Source: Halorussus rarus (lineage in GTDB: Archaea; Halobacteriota; Halobacteria; Halobacteriales; Haladaptataceae). From it: a stretch of 64,000 nucleotides of DNA. The notes under the pieces were generated by a model. That model had not been told where the DNA came from and made no database searches. It worked only from the letters and a program-made list of their open reading frames with translations. Shown one piece after another: positions 50,222 to 58,754 of this stretch; within the stretch, counting starts at the first letter, position 1; each line of letters opens with the position of its first letter. Position numbers and translations under genes: made by a program. The DNA lies in NCBI RefSeq assembly GCF_003369835.1, contig NZ_QPMJ01000004.1, positions 1 through 64,000 on the forward strand. Reading direction: 5' to 3'.

Positions 50222-50575
50222 ATGGCGACGAACACACAACTCTCCCGACTCGCGATCGCGGCCATCGCGGTCCTGCTGTTGCTCCCGGTCGTGATGATGC
50301 TGTTCGCGTGGCCGATGATGGGGATGGGCTGGTGGATGCACGGGCCCGTAGACGGACAGGTCGGCCCCGGCGGGAGCGGCGGCGCGACGCCGACGTGGAT
50401 GTTCGGCTTCTGGATCGTCGGCCTGCTGGTGCTCGTCGGGGCCGGCTACCTGCTCTACCGGTGGGCCGCGAACGAGACGACCGACCCGGCCCTAGAGGAG
50501 TTGCGTCGGGCCTACGCGCGGGGCGAACTCTCCGAAGAGGAGTTCGAGCAGCGTCGCCGGCGGCTCCGGGAGTAG
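50222..50575 (+). CDS. SHOCT domain membrane protein
   Basis: A 117-residue protein. Two membrane helices cover about residues 9-30 and 60-80 (LSRLAIAAIAVLLLLPVVMMLFA and WMFGFWIVGLLVLVGAGYLLY), with a Met/Trp/Gly-rich loop between them (WPMMGMGWWMHG). The C-terminus is a SHOCT domain: DPALEELRRAYARGELSEEEFEQRRRRL. SHOCT peptides are thought to mediate oligomerisation or DNA-related contacts. The ATG is at 50222. It is convergent with the methyltransferase gene. The role is not known. Confidence 0.85.
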   Translation: MATNTQLSRLAIAAIAVLLLLPVVMMLFAWPMMGMGWWMHGPVDGQVGPGGSGGATPTWMFGFWIVGLLVLVGAGYLLYRWAANETTDPALEELRRAYARGELSEEEFEQRRRRLRE

Positions 50576-50622
50576 TGGAGTCGGAGGCCCGTCTCTGGTC
50601 GCTGATTCGGAAACCACCGGAG

Positions 50623-51279
50623 TCAGGCCCGCGCGATCACGAGGAACGTCTCGGGACGCTCGTCGGCCCTGACGACGTCGAACCCCGCCCGTTCCAGCAG
50701 GGCCACGGCCTCGTCGCGGCCGTAGCGCTCTTCGACCGGCGGGCCCGCTTCGCCGTCGCCATTCGCCGTCCAGTCGGCGACGACGAATCGGCCGCCGTCG
50801 CGGAGGACGCGCGCGACCTCGACCTCTCCGCCCGACTCGCCGCCCCCATCTCCGACGTCGTCGTGGCCGTATTCGCCGTGCCCACTTTCGCTATGCTCGC
50901 CTCCGCCGTGCCTGCCTTCGCCGTGCCCGTCGCCCGCGAACTCGTGGAACGTCATCGTCGAGAAAGCGGCGTCGAGCTCGCCGTCGGCAAACGGGAGGTC
51001 ACCGATGTCGGCGGTCACCGGGTCGACGTTACCGGGGACGCCCTTCTCGCGGTAAAGGTCGTGCATCTCCGGCTGGACGTCGACGGCCCTGACCTCGCCG
51101 GCGAACGGGGCGACGTCGTCGGTGTAGAAGCCGGTTCCGCTGCCGAGGTCCGCGACCGTCGCGTCCCGGGCGTTTCCGAGATCGAGGGCGGCCACGAGTT
51201 CCTCGCGAGAACAGTAGCGGTACCGCGACTCGTCCTCGAGCCTGTCGGCCGACGCCGGGTCGAACGTGTGAAAACCCAT
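50623..51279 (-). CDS. Class I SAM-dependent methyltransferase with His-rich insertion
   Basis: A 218-residue Rossmann-fold methyltransferase. Motif I is VADLGSGTGFYTDDVAPFAGEVRAVDVQPEM, motif III region VDPVTADIGDLPFADGELDAAFSTMTFHEF, and the late strand VARVLRDGGRFVVADWTANGDGE. Between the fourth strand and VARVLRDGG sits an unusual His/Gly-rich stretch of about 35 residues (HGEGRHGGGEHSESGHGEYGHDD), where relatives have about 10 residues. The substrate is unknown. The ATG at 51279 follows a GTTAAGG box by about 27 bases. It is convergent with the SHOCT gene and 88 bases from the thioredoxin gene, which lies upstream on the same strand. Confidence 0.87.
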   Translation of the reverse strand: MGFHTFDPASADRLEDESRYRYCSREELVAALDLGNARDATVADLGSGTGFYTDDVAPFAGEVRAVDVQPEMHDLYREKGVPGNVDPVTADIGDLPFADGELDAAFSTMTFHEFAGDGHGEGRHGGGEHSESGHGEYGHDDVGDGGGESGGEVEVARVLRDGGRFVVADWTANGDGEAGPPVEERYGRDEAVALLERAGFDVVRADERPETFLVIARA

Positions 51280-51367
51280 CGTCTCGATGTGGGTCGGCGA
51301 CCCCCTTAACGACTGCGAGACGTGGGCGAAATATGCAAGATTATCTCCTCCCGATATAACTGATCTT

Positions 51368-51796
51368 CTAGCCGTGTCGCTCGATCAGGTCCGTCAGCGT
51401 CGACTCGTCCTGGACCCCGACGAGCTGTTCGACCTGCTCGCCGCCGGCGAACAGGAGCAGCGTGGGGACGCCCCGGACGCCGTACTGGGAGGCCAGTCCC
51501 TGGTGCTGGTCGACGTCGACCTTCGCCACTGCTGCCTCGGTGTTCGCGGCGACCGAGGCCACGATGGGTTCGAGCATGTTGCACGGTCCGCACCAGTCCG
51601 CGTAGAAGTCCACCAGGACCACGTCGTAGTCGGTGGTCACCGAGGAGAACTGCTCGACGCTCTCGACGTGGATCGGTTCGTCGGGCGCGTCCGCGGCGGT
51701 CCCGCTTTCGTCGGTCTCGCCGGATTCGCCTCCGGCATCGCCGAGCAGTTCGTCGCGCTTCTCCTTCCGGATGGATTCGAGTTCGTCTTCGCTCAT
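51368..51796 (-). CDS. trxA: Thioredoxin
   Basis: A 142-residue thioredoxin. The active site is DFYADWCGPCNML (C69, C72) and the cis-Pro loop is GVRGVPTLLLF. An acidic N-terminal extension of about 45 residues (MSEDELESIRKEKRDELLGD...) precedes the fold, a common haloarchaeal form. It reduces protein disulfides in the cytosol. The ATG at 51796 is chosen because an AGTTAAGC box lies about 27 bases upstream; longer in-frame reading upstream would put this promoter inside the gene. It could be co-transcribed with the methyltransferase. Confidence 0.94.
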   Translation of the reverse strand: MSEDELESIRKEKRDELLGDAGGESGETDESGTAADAPDEPIHVESVEQFSSVTTDYDVVLVDFYADWCGPCNMLEPIVASVAANTEAAVAKVDVDQHQGLASQYGVRGVPTLLLFAGGEQVEQLVGVQDESTLTDLIERHG

Positions 51797-51967
51797 CACT
51801 CGGGTTTGGCACCCGACGTGCTTAACTGTTTTGCACATAGGACACAATACTACTACCTCCCGTCGTCCTCTGCTACTCCCGACCCCCGGACGGCTCCGAC
51901 GGACTCGGCGGGTCCCGGTGCGAGTCACGAACGTTCAAATACCGGACCGCGCACAGTACTACCTATC

Positions 51968-52864
51968 GTGGCCGAGAACCCAGTCTACGCCGTCGCACCG
52001 CTCGCCGCGGCGTCCCTCTGGGGCGGGATGTACGTGGTCAGCAAGTGGGGGTTCTCGGCGATTCCGCCGGTCACGCTCGGGTTCCTCAGGGTCGCGCTGG
52101 GGGCGGCGGCTCTGCTGGTCGTGGTCCGGCGGACCCGGCCCGCTCGGGGATTCTCGGGGGCCGACCGCCGGCGGTTCGTCGCGCTCGGTGCGACCGTCAC
52201 GGCGACCATCGTCACCCAGTTCGTCGGTACCGACCTCACCAACGCGAGCCAGGGCGCGCTGCTGACGGTCCTGACGCCCGTCTTCACCCTGCTGCTCGGC
52301 GTCGCGGCGCTCTCGGAACCGCTGACCCGGCGGAAGGTCGGGGGGATGGCGCTCGCGGCGGTCGGTACGCTGCTCGTCCTCGCGGGCCGGTACGACCTCA
52401 CCAGGATGGCCGCCGGCAACGCCGCGGGGGTCGCCGCGCTGCTGGCGGCGAGTTTCGCGTGGGCGGCCTTCACCGTCTACGGCAAGCCGCTGGTCCGGTC
52501 CTACTCCGCGCTGGAGACCGCGACCTACTCGACCGTCGCCGCGGTGCCGATGCTCGGGGTGCTCGCCGCCGCGGAACTGGCGGTCACCGGCACCGCGCTC
52601 GGCGACCTGTCGCTCACGCTGCCGGTCGCGGCCGCGGTCTGCTACCTCGGCCTGGCCAGCACCGCGGCCGCGTGGTACCTCTGGTACAAGGGGCTGGAGT
52701 ACGTCGACGCCGGCACCGTTGCCGTCTTCTTCTTCGCCCAGCCCGTGGTCGGGACCCTGCTGGGTGCGCTCCTGCTGGGCGAGTCGCTCGGCTCCGGGTT
52801 CGTTGCCGGCGGACTCGTCATGACCCTCGGCGTGTACGCCGTCTCGACGTCGACCGATACCTGA
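51968..52864 (+). CDS. EamA/DMT family transporter
   Basis: A 298-residue drug/metabolite transporter with ten helices in two EamA repeats. Repeat 1 starts YAVAPLAAASLWGGMYVVSKWGFSAIPPVTLGFLRVALGA, and repeat 2 starts NAAGVAALLAASFAWAAFTVYGKPLV. The C-terminal block TVAVFFFAQPVVGTLLGALLLGESLGSGFVAGGLVM is diagnostic. It would export metabolites or amino acids. The GTG at 51968 follows a TTCAAATACC box by about 27 bases. It is divergent from the thioredoxin gene. The substrate is unknown. Confidence 0.9.
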   Translation: MAENPVYAVAPLAAASLWGGMYVVSKWGFSAIPPVTLGFLRVALGAAALLVVVRRTRPARGFSGADRRRFVALGATVTATIVTQFVGTDLTNASQGALLTVLTPVFTLLLGVAALSEPLTRRKVGGMALAAVGTLLVLAGRYDLTRMAAGNAAGVAALLAASFAWAAFTVYGKPLVRSYSALETATYSTVAAVPMLGVLAAAELAVTGTALGDLSLTLPVAAAVCYLGLASTAAAWYLWYKGLEYVDAGTVAVFFFAQPVVGTLLGALLLGESLGSGFVAGGLVMTLGVYAVSTSTDT

Positions 52865-53041
52865 GCGTCCCGCCCGCCGTCACGAGCGGGCCGCGTACCC
52901 ATTTCGTTCTCACCGCTTGCTCCTGTCCGGCGATTACGCTGTACTGCAGCAGACTTTTCCATGCCGGGACGCTGTCTCCAGTTATGACGTGGCGAGGAAT
53001 GCGGGGGTCCGAGGACTGCGGTCGCGCGGGAGAAGGGGGCG

Positions 53042-55510
53042 GTGTTCGTGAGTGAGCAGCGGTCCTTCCCACCCGAGGCGGACCCGTCCGCGAATCCCGA
53101 GAGCTGTCTCGAAGCCCTCCGGGCGAGCCCGTCGTTCCGCGGCCCCGCCGAGTCGCTCGACGGCCACGCCCACGCCAACGACCACTTCGCGCTCGTCTAC
53201 GACTCACGCGAGGAGCAGTTCGCCGCCGCCGTCCCGTTCATCCGCCAGGGCCTCGACCGCGGCGAGCGGTGCGTGTACATCGCCTACGAGAACTCCAGGG
53301 AAGACGTCCTGGCGGCGATGCGGGAGTGCGGCGTCGACGTAGACGCCGCGCTCGACTCGGGCCAGCTCTCGGTCCACGACGAGACCGAGACCTACCTCCG
53401 GAACGAGACGTTCGACGCCGACGAGACCGTCGCGTTCCTCGACGCCGCCATCGACGCAGCGGACGAGGAGTACGAGGGGCTCCGGGTGACCGGCGAGATG
53501 AGCAGCGTCCTGGAGGAAGACCCCGACGGTGAGGAACTCGTCCGGTGCGAGGCCAAGGCGAACTACCTCTTCGACGACGTGGACGGCATCGCGCTCTGCC
53601 AGTATAACCGAAACCGGTTCCCGTCGGACGTCATCCGGGACGTCATCAGCACCCACCCGCTGCTCGTCCACGACGGGCGTGTCAGCCACAACGTCTACTA
53701 CACCCCGCCCGAGGAGTTCTTCGGTCCCGAGAAGTCCGAGCGCGAGGTCGACCGCCTGCTCGGGTCGCTCGGCGACCAGACCGACGCGAAAGCAGAACTC
53801 CGGCGACGAGAACGATACCTCCGCGAGAGCTACCGGATCACGGCCGACCCCGCGCTCGACTTCGAGGAGAAGCTCCACCGCCTCCTCGACCTCGCGCGCG
53901 AGCGGATGGACCTCGACGCGGCCGGGTTGACCCATCTCCCGGAACAGGGCGGCGAGTTACTCACCGAATACGCCATCGGATACGGGAACGACGACGGTGA
54001 CGGCGACGGTGAAAGCAACGACGACGTTGTCGACGCGTCCGACGACGTCTGGACCGACCCGGGCGAGGGCTGTTTCTGTCGGCAGGTGCTCGCCGAGGAC
54101 GAGCCGGTCGGAAAGGCCGACGTCCGGGGCACCGAGTGGGAGGACGACGAGATTCACCGCGAGCACGGCCTGTCGTGCTACCTCGGCACGAAGGTGACGA
54201 GCGGGTCGACGCCGTACGGGACGCTCTGGGTCGGGAGCACAGAGCCCCGTGAGCGGCCGTTCTCCGAGACCGAGCGGACATTCCTCGAGTTGATGGGTCA
54301 GTGGGTCAGCTACGAGCTCGACCGGCGGCGGCGCGAGCGAGAACTCCGCGAGCGCACGGAGCACCTGAGCGCGCTCATCGAGACCGCCCCGGAGTGCATC
54401 AAGACCGTCGCCGCCGACGGCACCCTGCTCCAGATGAACCCCGCCGGGCTCGAGATGGTGGAGGCCGACTCGGCCGACGCGGTGACCGGCGAGTGCATCT
54501 ACGACGTCATCGCCCCGGAGGACCGCGAGCGGTTCCGGGAGTTCAACGAGCGCATCTGCAGCGGCGAACGCGGCACCCTCGAGTTCGATATCGTCGGGCT
54601 GAACGGCACGCGGCGCCACATGGAGAGCCACGCCGCGCCGCTGCACAACCCGGACGGGACCACCGCCCACGTCGCGCTCACCCGCGACGTCACCGAGCAG
54701 TTCGAACGCGAGCGCGAACTCGAAGAGACCATCGAGAAGCTCGAGGAGTCGAACGAGCGTCTCGAGAGCTTCGCCAGCATGCTCGCCCACGAGCTCCGCA
54801 ACCCCGTCGCCATCGGCCAGATATACAGCCAACGGCTCCCGACAGGGACCGACGCGGCGGCGGTCGAGTACGTCACCGAGGCGTTCGACCGCATCGAGGA
54901 CATGGTCGACGTCATGCTGGTGTTGACTCGCGGCCGGGAGGCGGTCGGCGACCGGGCGCCGGTCGACCTCGCGGAGACGGTCCGGACCGCGTGGGGCGAC
55001 GTGGAAGCCCCGGACGCCTCGCTCGACGTCGATCTCGACCGTACAATCGAGGCCGACGAGACGTACCTCCGCCACCTCTTCCGGAACCTTCTCCAGAACG
55101 CTGTCGAACACGGTTCGACAAGCCGTCGGCCACAGGCCGACGACGTTCATCAGACGGAGTCTGATGCAGCCCATCAGAAATCTTCGATTTCTGAGGACGC
55201 CGTGGAACACGGTTCCACGAGCCCTCGCTCGCAACCTCGCGAGGACGCCGTCGAGCACGGCGGACCGGACGTGGCCGTCACCGTCGGCTACCTCCCGACG
55301 GGGTTCTACGTCGCCGACGACGGGCCCGGCATCCATCCGGAGGACCGCGACGCGGTCTTCGAGCCGGGGTACACGACGGCCGAGGACGCCGGCGGCACCG
55401 GCCTCGGGCTGGCGTTCGTCCGGAAGCTGGTGGAGGTGTACGAGTGGGAGTGCACCGTCGCCGAGAGCGACGCCGGCGGCGCCCGGTTCGAGTTCCGGAA
55501 CGTCTTCTGA
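53042..55510 (+). CDS. MEDS-GAF-PAS sensor histidine kinase with repeat insertion
   Basis: An 822-residue cytosolic sensor kinase. Residues about 45-235 are a MEDS-type sensory domain (HFALVYDSREEQFAAAVPFIRQGLDRGERCVYIAYENS). A GAF domain spans about 270-425, a PAS domain about 447-555 (LIETAPECIKTVAADGTLLQMNPAG), then the H-box MLAHELRNPVAIGQIYS (H583). The N-box (FRNLLQNAVEHG, about 680-690) is followed by about 49 extra residues with VEHG repeated three times. G1 is VADDGPGIHPED and G2 is GGTGLGLAFV. The start is GTG 53042 or GTG 53048. A 23-codon frame (52984-53055) overlaps the start and may be chance. Targets are unknown. Confidence 0.9.
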   Translation: MFVSEQRSFPPEADPSANPESCLEALRASPSFRGPAESLDGHAHANDHFALVYDSREEQFAAAVPFIRQGLDRGERCVYIAYENSREDVLAAMRECGVDVDAALDSGQLSVHDETETYLRNETFDADETVAFLDAAIDAADEEYEGLRVTGEMSSVLEEDPDGEELVRCEAKANYLFDDVDGIALCQYNRNRFPSDVIRDVISTHPLLVHDGRVSHNVYYTPPEEFFGPEKSEREVDRLLGSLGDQTDAKAELRRRERYLRESYRITADPALDFEEKLHRLLDLARERMDLDAAGLTHLPEQGGELLTEYAIGYGNDDGDGDGESNDDVVDASDDVWTDPGEGCFCRQVLAEDEPVGKADVRGTEWEDDEIHREHGLSCYLGTKVTSGSTPYGTLWVGSTEPRERPFSETERTFLELMGQWVSYELDRRRRERELRERTEHLSALIETAPECIKTVAADGTLLQMNPAGLEMVEADSADAVTGECIYDVIAPEDRERFREFNERICSGERGTLEFDIVGLNGTRRHMESHAAPLHNPDGTTAHVALTRDVTEQFERERELEETIEKLEESNERLESFASMLAHELRNPVAIGQIYSQRLPTGTDAAAVEYVTEAFDRIEDMVDVMLVLTRGREAVGDRAPVDLAETVRTAWGDVEAPDASLDVDLDRTIEADETYLRHLFRNLLQNAVEHGSTSRRPQADDVHQTESDAAHQKSSISEDAVEHGSTSPRSQPREDAVEHGGPDVAVTVGYLPTGFYVADDGPGIHPEDRDAVFEPGYTTAEDAGGTGLGLAFVRKLVEVYEWECTVAESDAGGARFEFRNVF
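55103..55244 (+). repeat. Tandem three-base-loop hairpins inside the kinase gene
   Basis: Five perfect inverted repeats, each with a three-base loop: 55103-55119, 55124-55142, 55148-55166, 55174-55194 and 55201-55219. Stems are 7, 8, 8, 9 and 8 bp, separated by 4-7 bases. A sixth weaker one with a longer loop spans 55223-55244. They encode the VEHG-bearing insertion in the N-box and keep the reading frame. Confidence 0.85.
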
Positions 55511-55599
55511 AACCAGTGTGATGCCGCGGTTCCGCCGCCTTCGACTCCCGGCTTGCCCGTGCCCACACGCTCAAGGTGGCGGCCCTCAACGCGGTGGAC

Positions 55600-57729
55600 A
55601 TGAGCGACCCGCTCGACTTCGAGGACTTCTACGACCTGACGCTCGCGACAGACCTCGCCGTCTCGCCCGACGGCGACCGCGCGGCGTTCGTCGCCGACGA
55701 GTTCGACCGCGCCGAGGACGACCGCCGGCGCTCGCTGTTCGTCGTCCCGACCGACGGGAGCCGCGAGCCCCACCGGCTCACCCGGGCCTCCGACGCCGGC
55801 GCGCCGGCCTGGAGCCCCGACGGGACCAAGCTCGCGTTCACCGCCGCGCGCGAAACCGACGCCGAAATCGCCGTGACTCGTCGAGACGACGACTCGGACG
55901 ACGCGGTGGACGAGGACCCGGAGGGCGAAGCAGAATCCGAAGACGACGGTGAAAGCGACGAGGACGATGCCGATGCAAACGCCGACGCCGACGAACCGAA
56001 GCCCCAGGTCTGGGCGTTCGACCTCGACCTCGGCGGCGACGCCCGCCAACTGACCGACTTCGAGGAGGGCGTCAGGGGGTTCGACTGGGGACCCGAGGGC
56101 GAGCGCATCGTCGCCGCGGCCCGCGACCCGACCGACGACCAGCGCGAGTACCTCGAATCCCGGCGCGAGGACGACGGCCCGATCGTCACCGAGCGCCTCC
56201 AACACAAGTTCGACGGCCACGGCTGGCTCGACGACGTGAATACCTACCTCTTCGTCGTGGACTGCGAGACCCGCGAGGTCGACCGCCTCGACGACGCCTA
56301 CGGCGGCGGCGCGCGAGAACCGGCGACCGGCCTCCAGCCGGCGTGGTCGCCCGAGGGCGGGCGAATCGCGTTCCTCTCGAACCGGACCGACCGCCCGGAC
56401 GACAGCTACGTGATGGACGTCTACACGATAGCGCCCGACGGGAGCGACTGCCGGAAGCTGACCGACTCGGACCTGACCGCCAGCGGGCCCCGGTGGCACC
56501 CCGAGGGCGACCGCCTCGCGTTCGTCGGCGGCGACCCCGAGAACTGGTACCGGCCGTCGGAGGTGTACGTCGCGGAACTCGCATGTAATGCCGACGAAAC
56601 AGAGAGCGGCGCCCACGAATCGTGGTCGGGCGACCTCGACCGGACCGTCGCCAGGTACGGCCGGCTCTCGTGGGACGGCGACGACCTGCTCGCTGCCATC
56701 GCCGATGAGGGATTGACCCGTCTCGCGCGCTTCAGCGAGGGCAACGAGCCCGAGCGCACCTTCGGCGCGCAGGGCCGCGACCGGACCGTCGAGGGGTTCG
56801 ACGCGCGGGCCGGCGCGTCGGTCGCGGTCCTCTCGGACCCGGAGGCCGGCGCTGACCTTTTCGCGGTCGGCGTCGACGGCCTGGACGCCGCCACCGAGCC
56901 GACGAGACTCACCGCGCTCAACGAGGACCTGGTCGCGGACCACCACACGCCCGAGGCTCGGCGGTTCACCTTCGAGTCGGAGGGCGACGAGATAGAGGCC
57001 ATCGCCTACTTCCCGGACGACGTCGACCCCGACGACGCAGCTTCGGATTCCCGCCCGCTCGTCGCCTCCGTCCACGGCGGTCCCATCTCCTACGACGCGC
57101 CGACGTTTTCGTTCGACTTCTCGTACTGGACCGGACAGGGGTACGTGGTCGTCCGGACGAACTACCGCGGGAGCTCCTCGTACGGCCGCGAGTTCAGCGA
57201 GCAGATCCGCGGCGAGTGGGGGCCGCGCGAGACGGCCGACGTGCTGGGCGCGGTCGACGCCGCGGTCGAGCGCGGCTGGGCCGACCCCGACCGGTGTTTC
57301 GCCACCGGCTTCTCCTACGGCGGCATCACGACCGGCTACCTCGTCGCGGCGAGCGACCGGTTCGCGGCGGCCGCGGCCGAGCACGGCGTCTACGACTTTC
57401 GGTCGGCGTTCGGCACCGACGACAGCCACCTGTGGTGGGAGAACGATTTCGGCCTGCCGTGGGAGAACCCTAAGGGCTACGATGCGGCGTCGAGCATCAC
57501 CGACGTCGGAGCGGTCGATACCCCGCTGCTCGTGACCGCCGGCGGCGAGGACTGGCGGTGCCCGCCGTCCCAGAGCGAGCAGCTCTACGTCAGCGTCAAG
57601 AAGCAGGGCGTGCCGGCGCGGCTGGTCGTCTACCCGGACGAGCACCACGCCATCGGCGACCCCGACCGGGCGACCCACCGCCTCCGGGAGCTCACCGAGT
57701 GGTTCGAGCGCCACGACCCCGGAACCTGA
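55600..57729 (+). CDS. S9 family peptidase (prolyl oligopeptidase-like)
   Basis: A 709-residue acylaminoacyl-peptidase-like serine peptidase. A beta-propeller (about 1-440; blades such as AWSPDGTKLAFTA, LQPAWSPEGGRIAFLSNRTDRPDDSYVMDVYTI) is followed by an alpha/beta-hydrolase domain. The triad is S572 (GFSYGG), D651 (GGEDWRCP) and H682/H683 (PDEHHAIGD); VHGGPI supplies the oxyanion loop. An acidic low-complexity insert lies at about residues 95-135. It would trim peptides in the cytosol; no signal peptide is seen. ATG 55600 (MSDPLDFEDFYDL) is preferred over an in-frame ATG 8 codons earlier. It ends 29 bases before a convergent gene. Confidence 0.93.
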   Translation: MSDPLDFEDFYDLTLATDLAVSPDGDRAAFVADEFDRAEDDRRRSLFVVPTDGSREPHRLTRASDAGAPAWSPDGTKLAFTAARETDAEIAVTRRDDDSDDAVDEDPEGEAESEDDGESDEDDADANADADEPKPQVWAFDLDLGGDARQLTDFEEGVRGFDWGPEGERIVAAARDPTDDQREYLESRREDDGPIVTERLQHKFDGHGWLDDVNTYLFVVDCETREVDRLDDAYGGGAREPATGLQPAWSPEGGRIAFLSNRTDRPDDSYVMDVYTIAPDGSDCRKLTDSDLTASGPRWHPEGDRLAFVGGDPENWYRPSEVYVAELACNADETESGAHESWSGDLDRTVARYGRLSWDGDDLLAAIADEGLTRLARFSEGNEPERTFGAQGRDRTVEGFDARAGASVAVLSDPEAGADLFAVGVDGLDAATEPTRLTALNEDLVADHHTPEARRFTFESEGDEIEAIAYFPDDVDPDDAASDSRPLVASVHGGPISYDAPTFSFDFSYWTGQGYVVVRTNYRGSSSYGREFSEQIRGEWGPRETADVLGAVDAAVERGWADPDRCFATGFSYGGITTGYLVAASDRFAAAAAEHGVYDFRSAFGTDDSHLWWENDFGLPWENPKGYDAASSITDVGAVDTPLLVTAGGEDWRCPPSQSEQLYVSVKKQGVPARLVVYPDEHHAIGDPDRATHRLRELTEWFERHDPGT

Positions 57730-57758
57730 TTCGGGGTACCCGCTCCCGGCGCCGAAGT

Positions 57759-58145
57759 TCAGTCCTTGCCGAAGACGTCGCGCTGGAGCCGTATCCGGCG
57801 GAACTCCACGAGGTGGTACCGGGTCACGAGTACGGCGGCGACGACCATGACCGCCGCGAAGGCGCCGGTGAGGGTCACGGGGACGTCGTGGACGTAACCG
57901 TTCAGCAGCTGGGCCAGCCCGAGGACGACGGGGCCGACGCTCGCCAGCGTCGTCTTGACCGGCAGTTCGCGGTACATCTCCCAAAACGAAACCTCGTCCG
58001 TGACGGCCATCTGGTAATCGCTCCTTACCGAGGCGTCCGGCCACTCCCTGATTACCTTTTCGTGTTCTCGTTCCGACCGTTTCGCCCGAGCGTCCGCCGA
58101 TTGGTCCGCTTGCTCGGTCCCCGATTCGTTTCCCGATATTCTCAC
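57759..58145 (-). CDS. Small two-helix membrane protein
   Basis: A 128-residue protein from the GTG at 58145, which overlaps the stop of the HalOD1 gene (GTGA). An acidic and basic N-terminal half (ESGTEQADQSADARAKRSEREHEK) leads to FWEMYRELPVKTTLASVGPVVLGLAQLL and VTLTGAFAAVMVVAAVLVTRYH, two membrane helices, then a basic tail. An internal ATG at 58010 (MAVTDEVSF) is the alternative start. It has no known family. Operon position suggests it acts with the HalOD1 protein. Confidence 0.62.
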   Translation of the reverse strand: MRISGNESGTEQADQSADARAKRSEREHEKVIREWPDASVRSDYQMAVTDEVSFWEMYRELPVKTTLASVGPVVLGLAQLLNGYVHDVPVTLTGAFAAVMVVAAVLVTRYHLVEFRRIRLQRDVFGKD

Positions 58146-58507
58146 GCTGATTGCGCCGTCGAAGACCCCGTCTCGTCGTGACCCTCGGGGCCGAGAACGA
58201 GGACGGCGCCGGTGGCGTGGACCTCGACCTCGCACCCGCGGAGCGAGAAGACCACCCGCCCGGATGTCCGTGAACCACTGTCGGCCTCGTCGGCCTTGTC
58301 GGCGAAGAGTCCGTCCAGCGCCTCCGGATCGAGGGCGTCGTACAGCAGCCCTTCGTCGGCGAGCGGGTCGACCTCGACCACCTCCGAGACGGCCGCGACG
58401 ACTGTCGTGCTCGGGTTCCACTCGGTCGGCGCGACCCGGTAGGCCGGGCGACCGCCGCGATCGAGCGACGGCGCGCGTTCGGTGATTGGCGGCGTGTCTC
58501 GGTTCAT
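58142..58507 (-). CDS. HalOD1 output-domain protein
   Basis: A 121-residue protein fitting the haloarchaeal HalOD1 pattern: STTVVAAVSEVVEVDPLADEGLLYDALDPEALDGLFAD, then GRVVFSLRGCEVEVHATGAVLVLG. HalOD1 is seen as a stand-alone or fused output module of signalling proteins. The ATG is at 58507. Its stop overlaps the GTG of a small membrane protein, so they form a two-gene unit. Regulatory role is inferred from the domain class. Confidence 0.8.
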   Translation of the reverse strand: MNRDTPPITERAPSLDRGGRPAYRVAPTEWNPSTTVVAAVSEVVEVDPLADEGLLYDALDPEALDGLFADKADEADSGSRTSGRVVFSLRGCEVEVHATGAVLVLGPEGHDETGSSTAQSA

Positions 58508-58754
58508 GCGTCCGGCTGGGACCTCCGATTGAGATGTTCGATGTCACCGCAAACTGACGTATCGCACAAAAAATCAACGATTCTACCCGGCCAAAGCTTG
58601 GAGTTAGCGCCGCGATTCGGTCGTGGATTAGCGTTCCCGATTCCTGTCGGTAGGCATGGATGTTGATCATCCGCGTCCGTACGGACGTGTCACTGCTCTT
58701 TCACGGCAGCAGTTCGACCGAGTCAGAGCCTCCCAGGTCCGGAAGTTCGGCGAG

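Noticed and set aside
51797-51928. Longer thioredoxin start with an extra CPMC motif
   Set aside because: The upstream part overlaps the AGTTAAGC promoter box and has basic, non-haloarchaeal composition; the ATG at 51796 is better.
52984-53055. 23-codon frame overlapping the start of the MEDS kinase
   Set aside because: No well-placed promoter box and an unremarkable peptide; the case is weaker than the frame at 18798.
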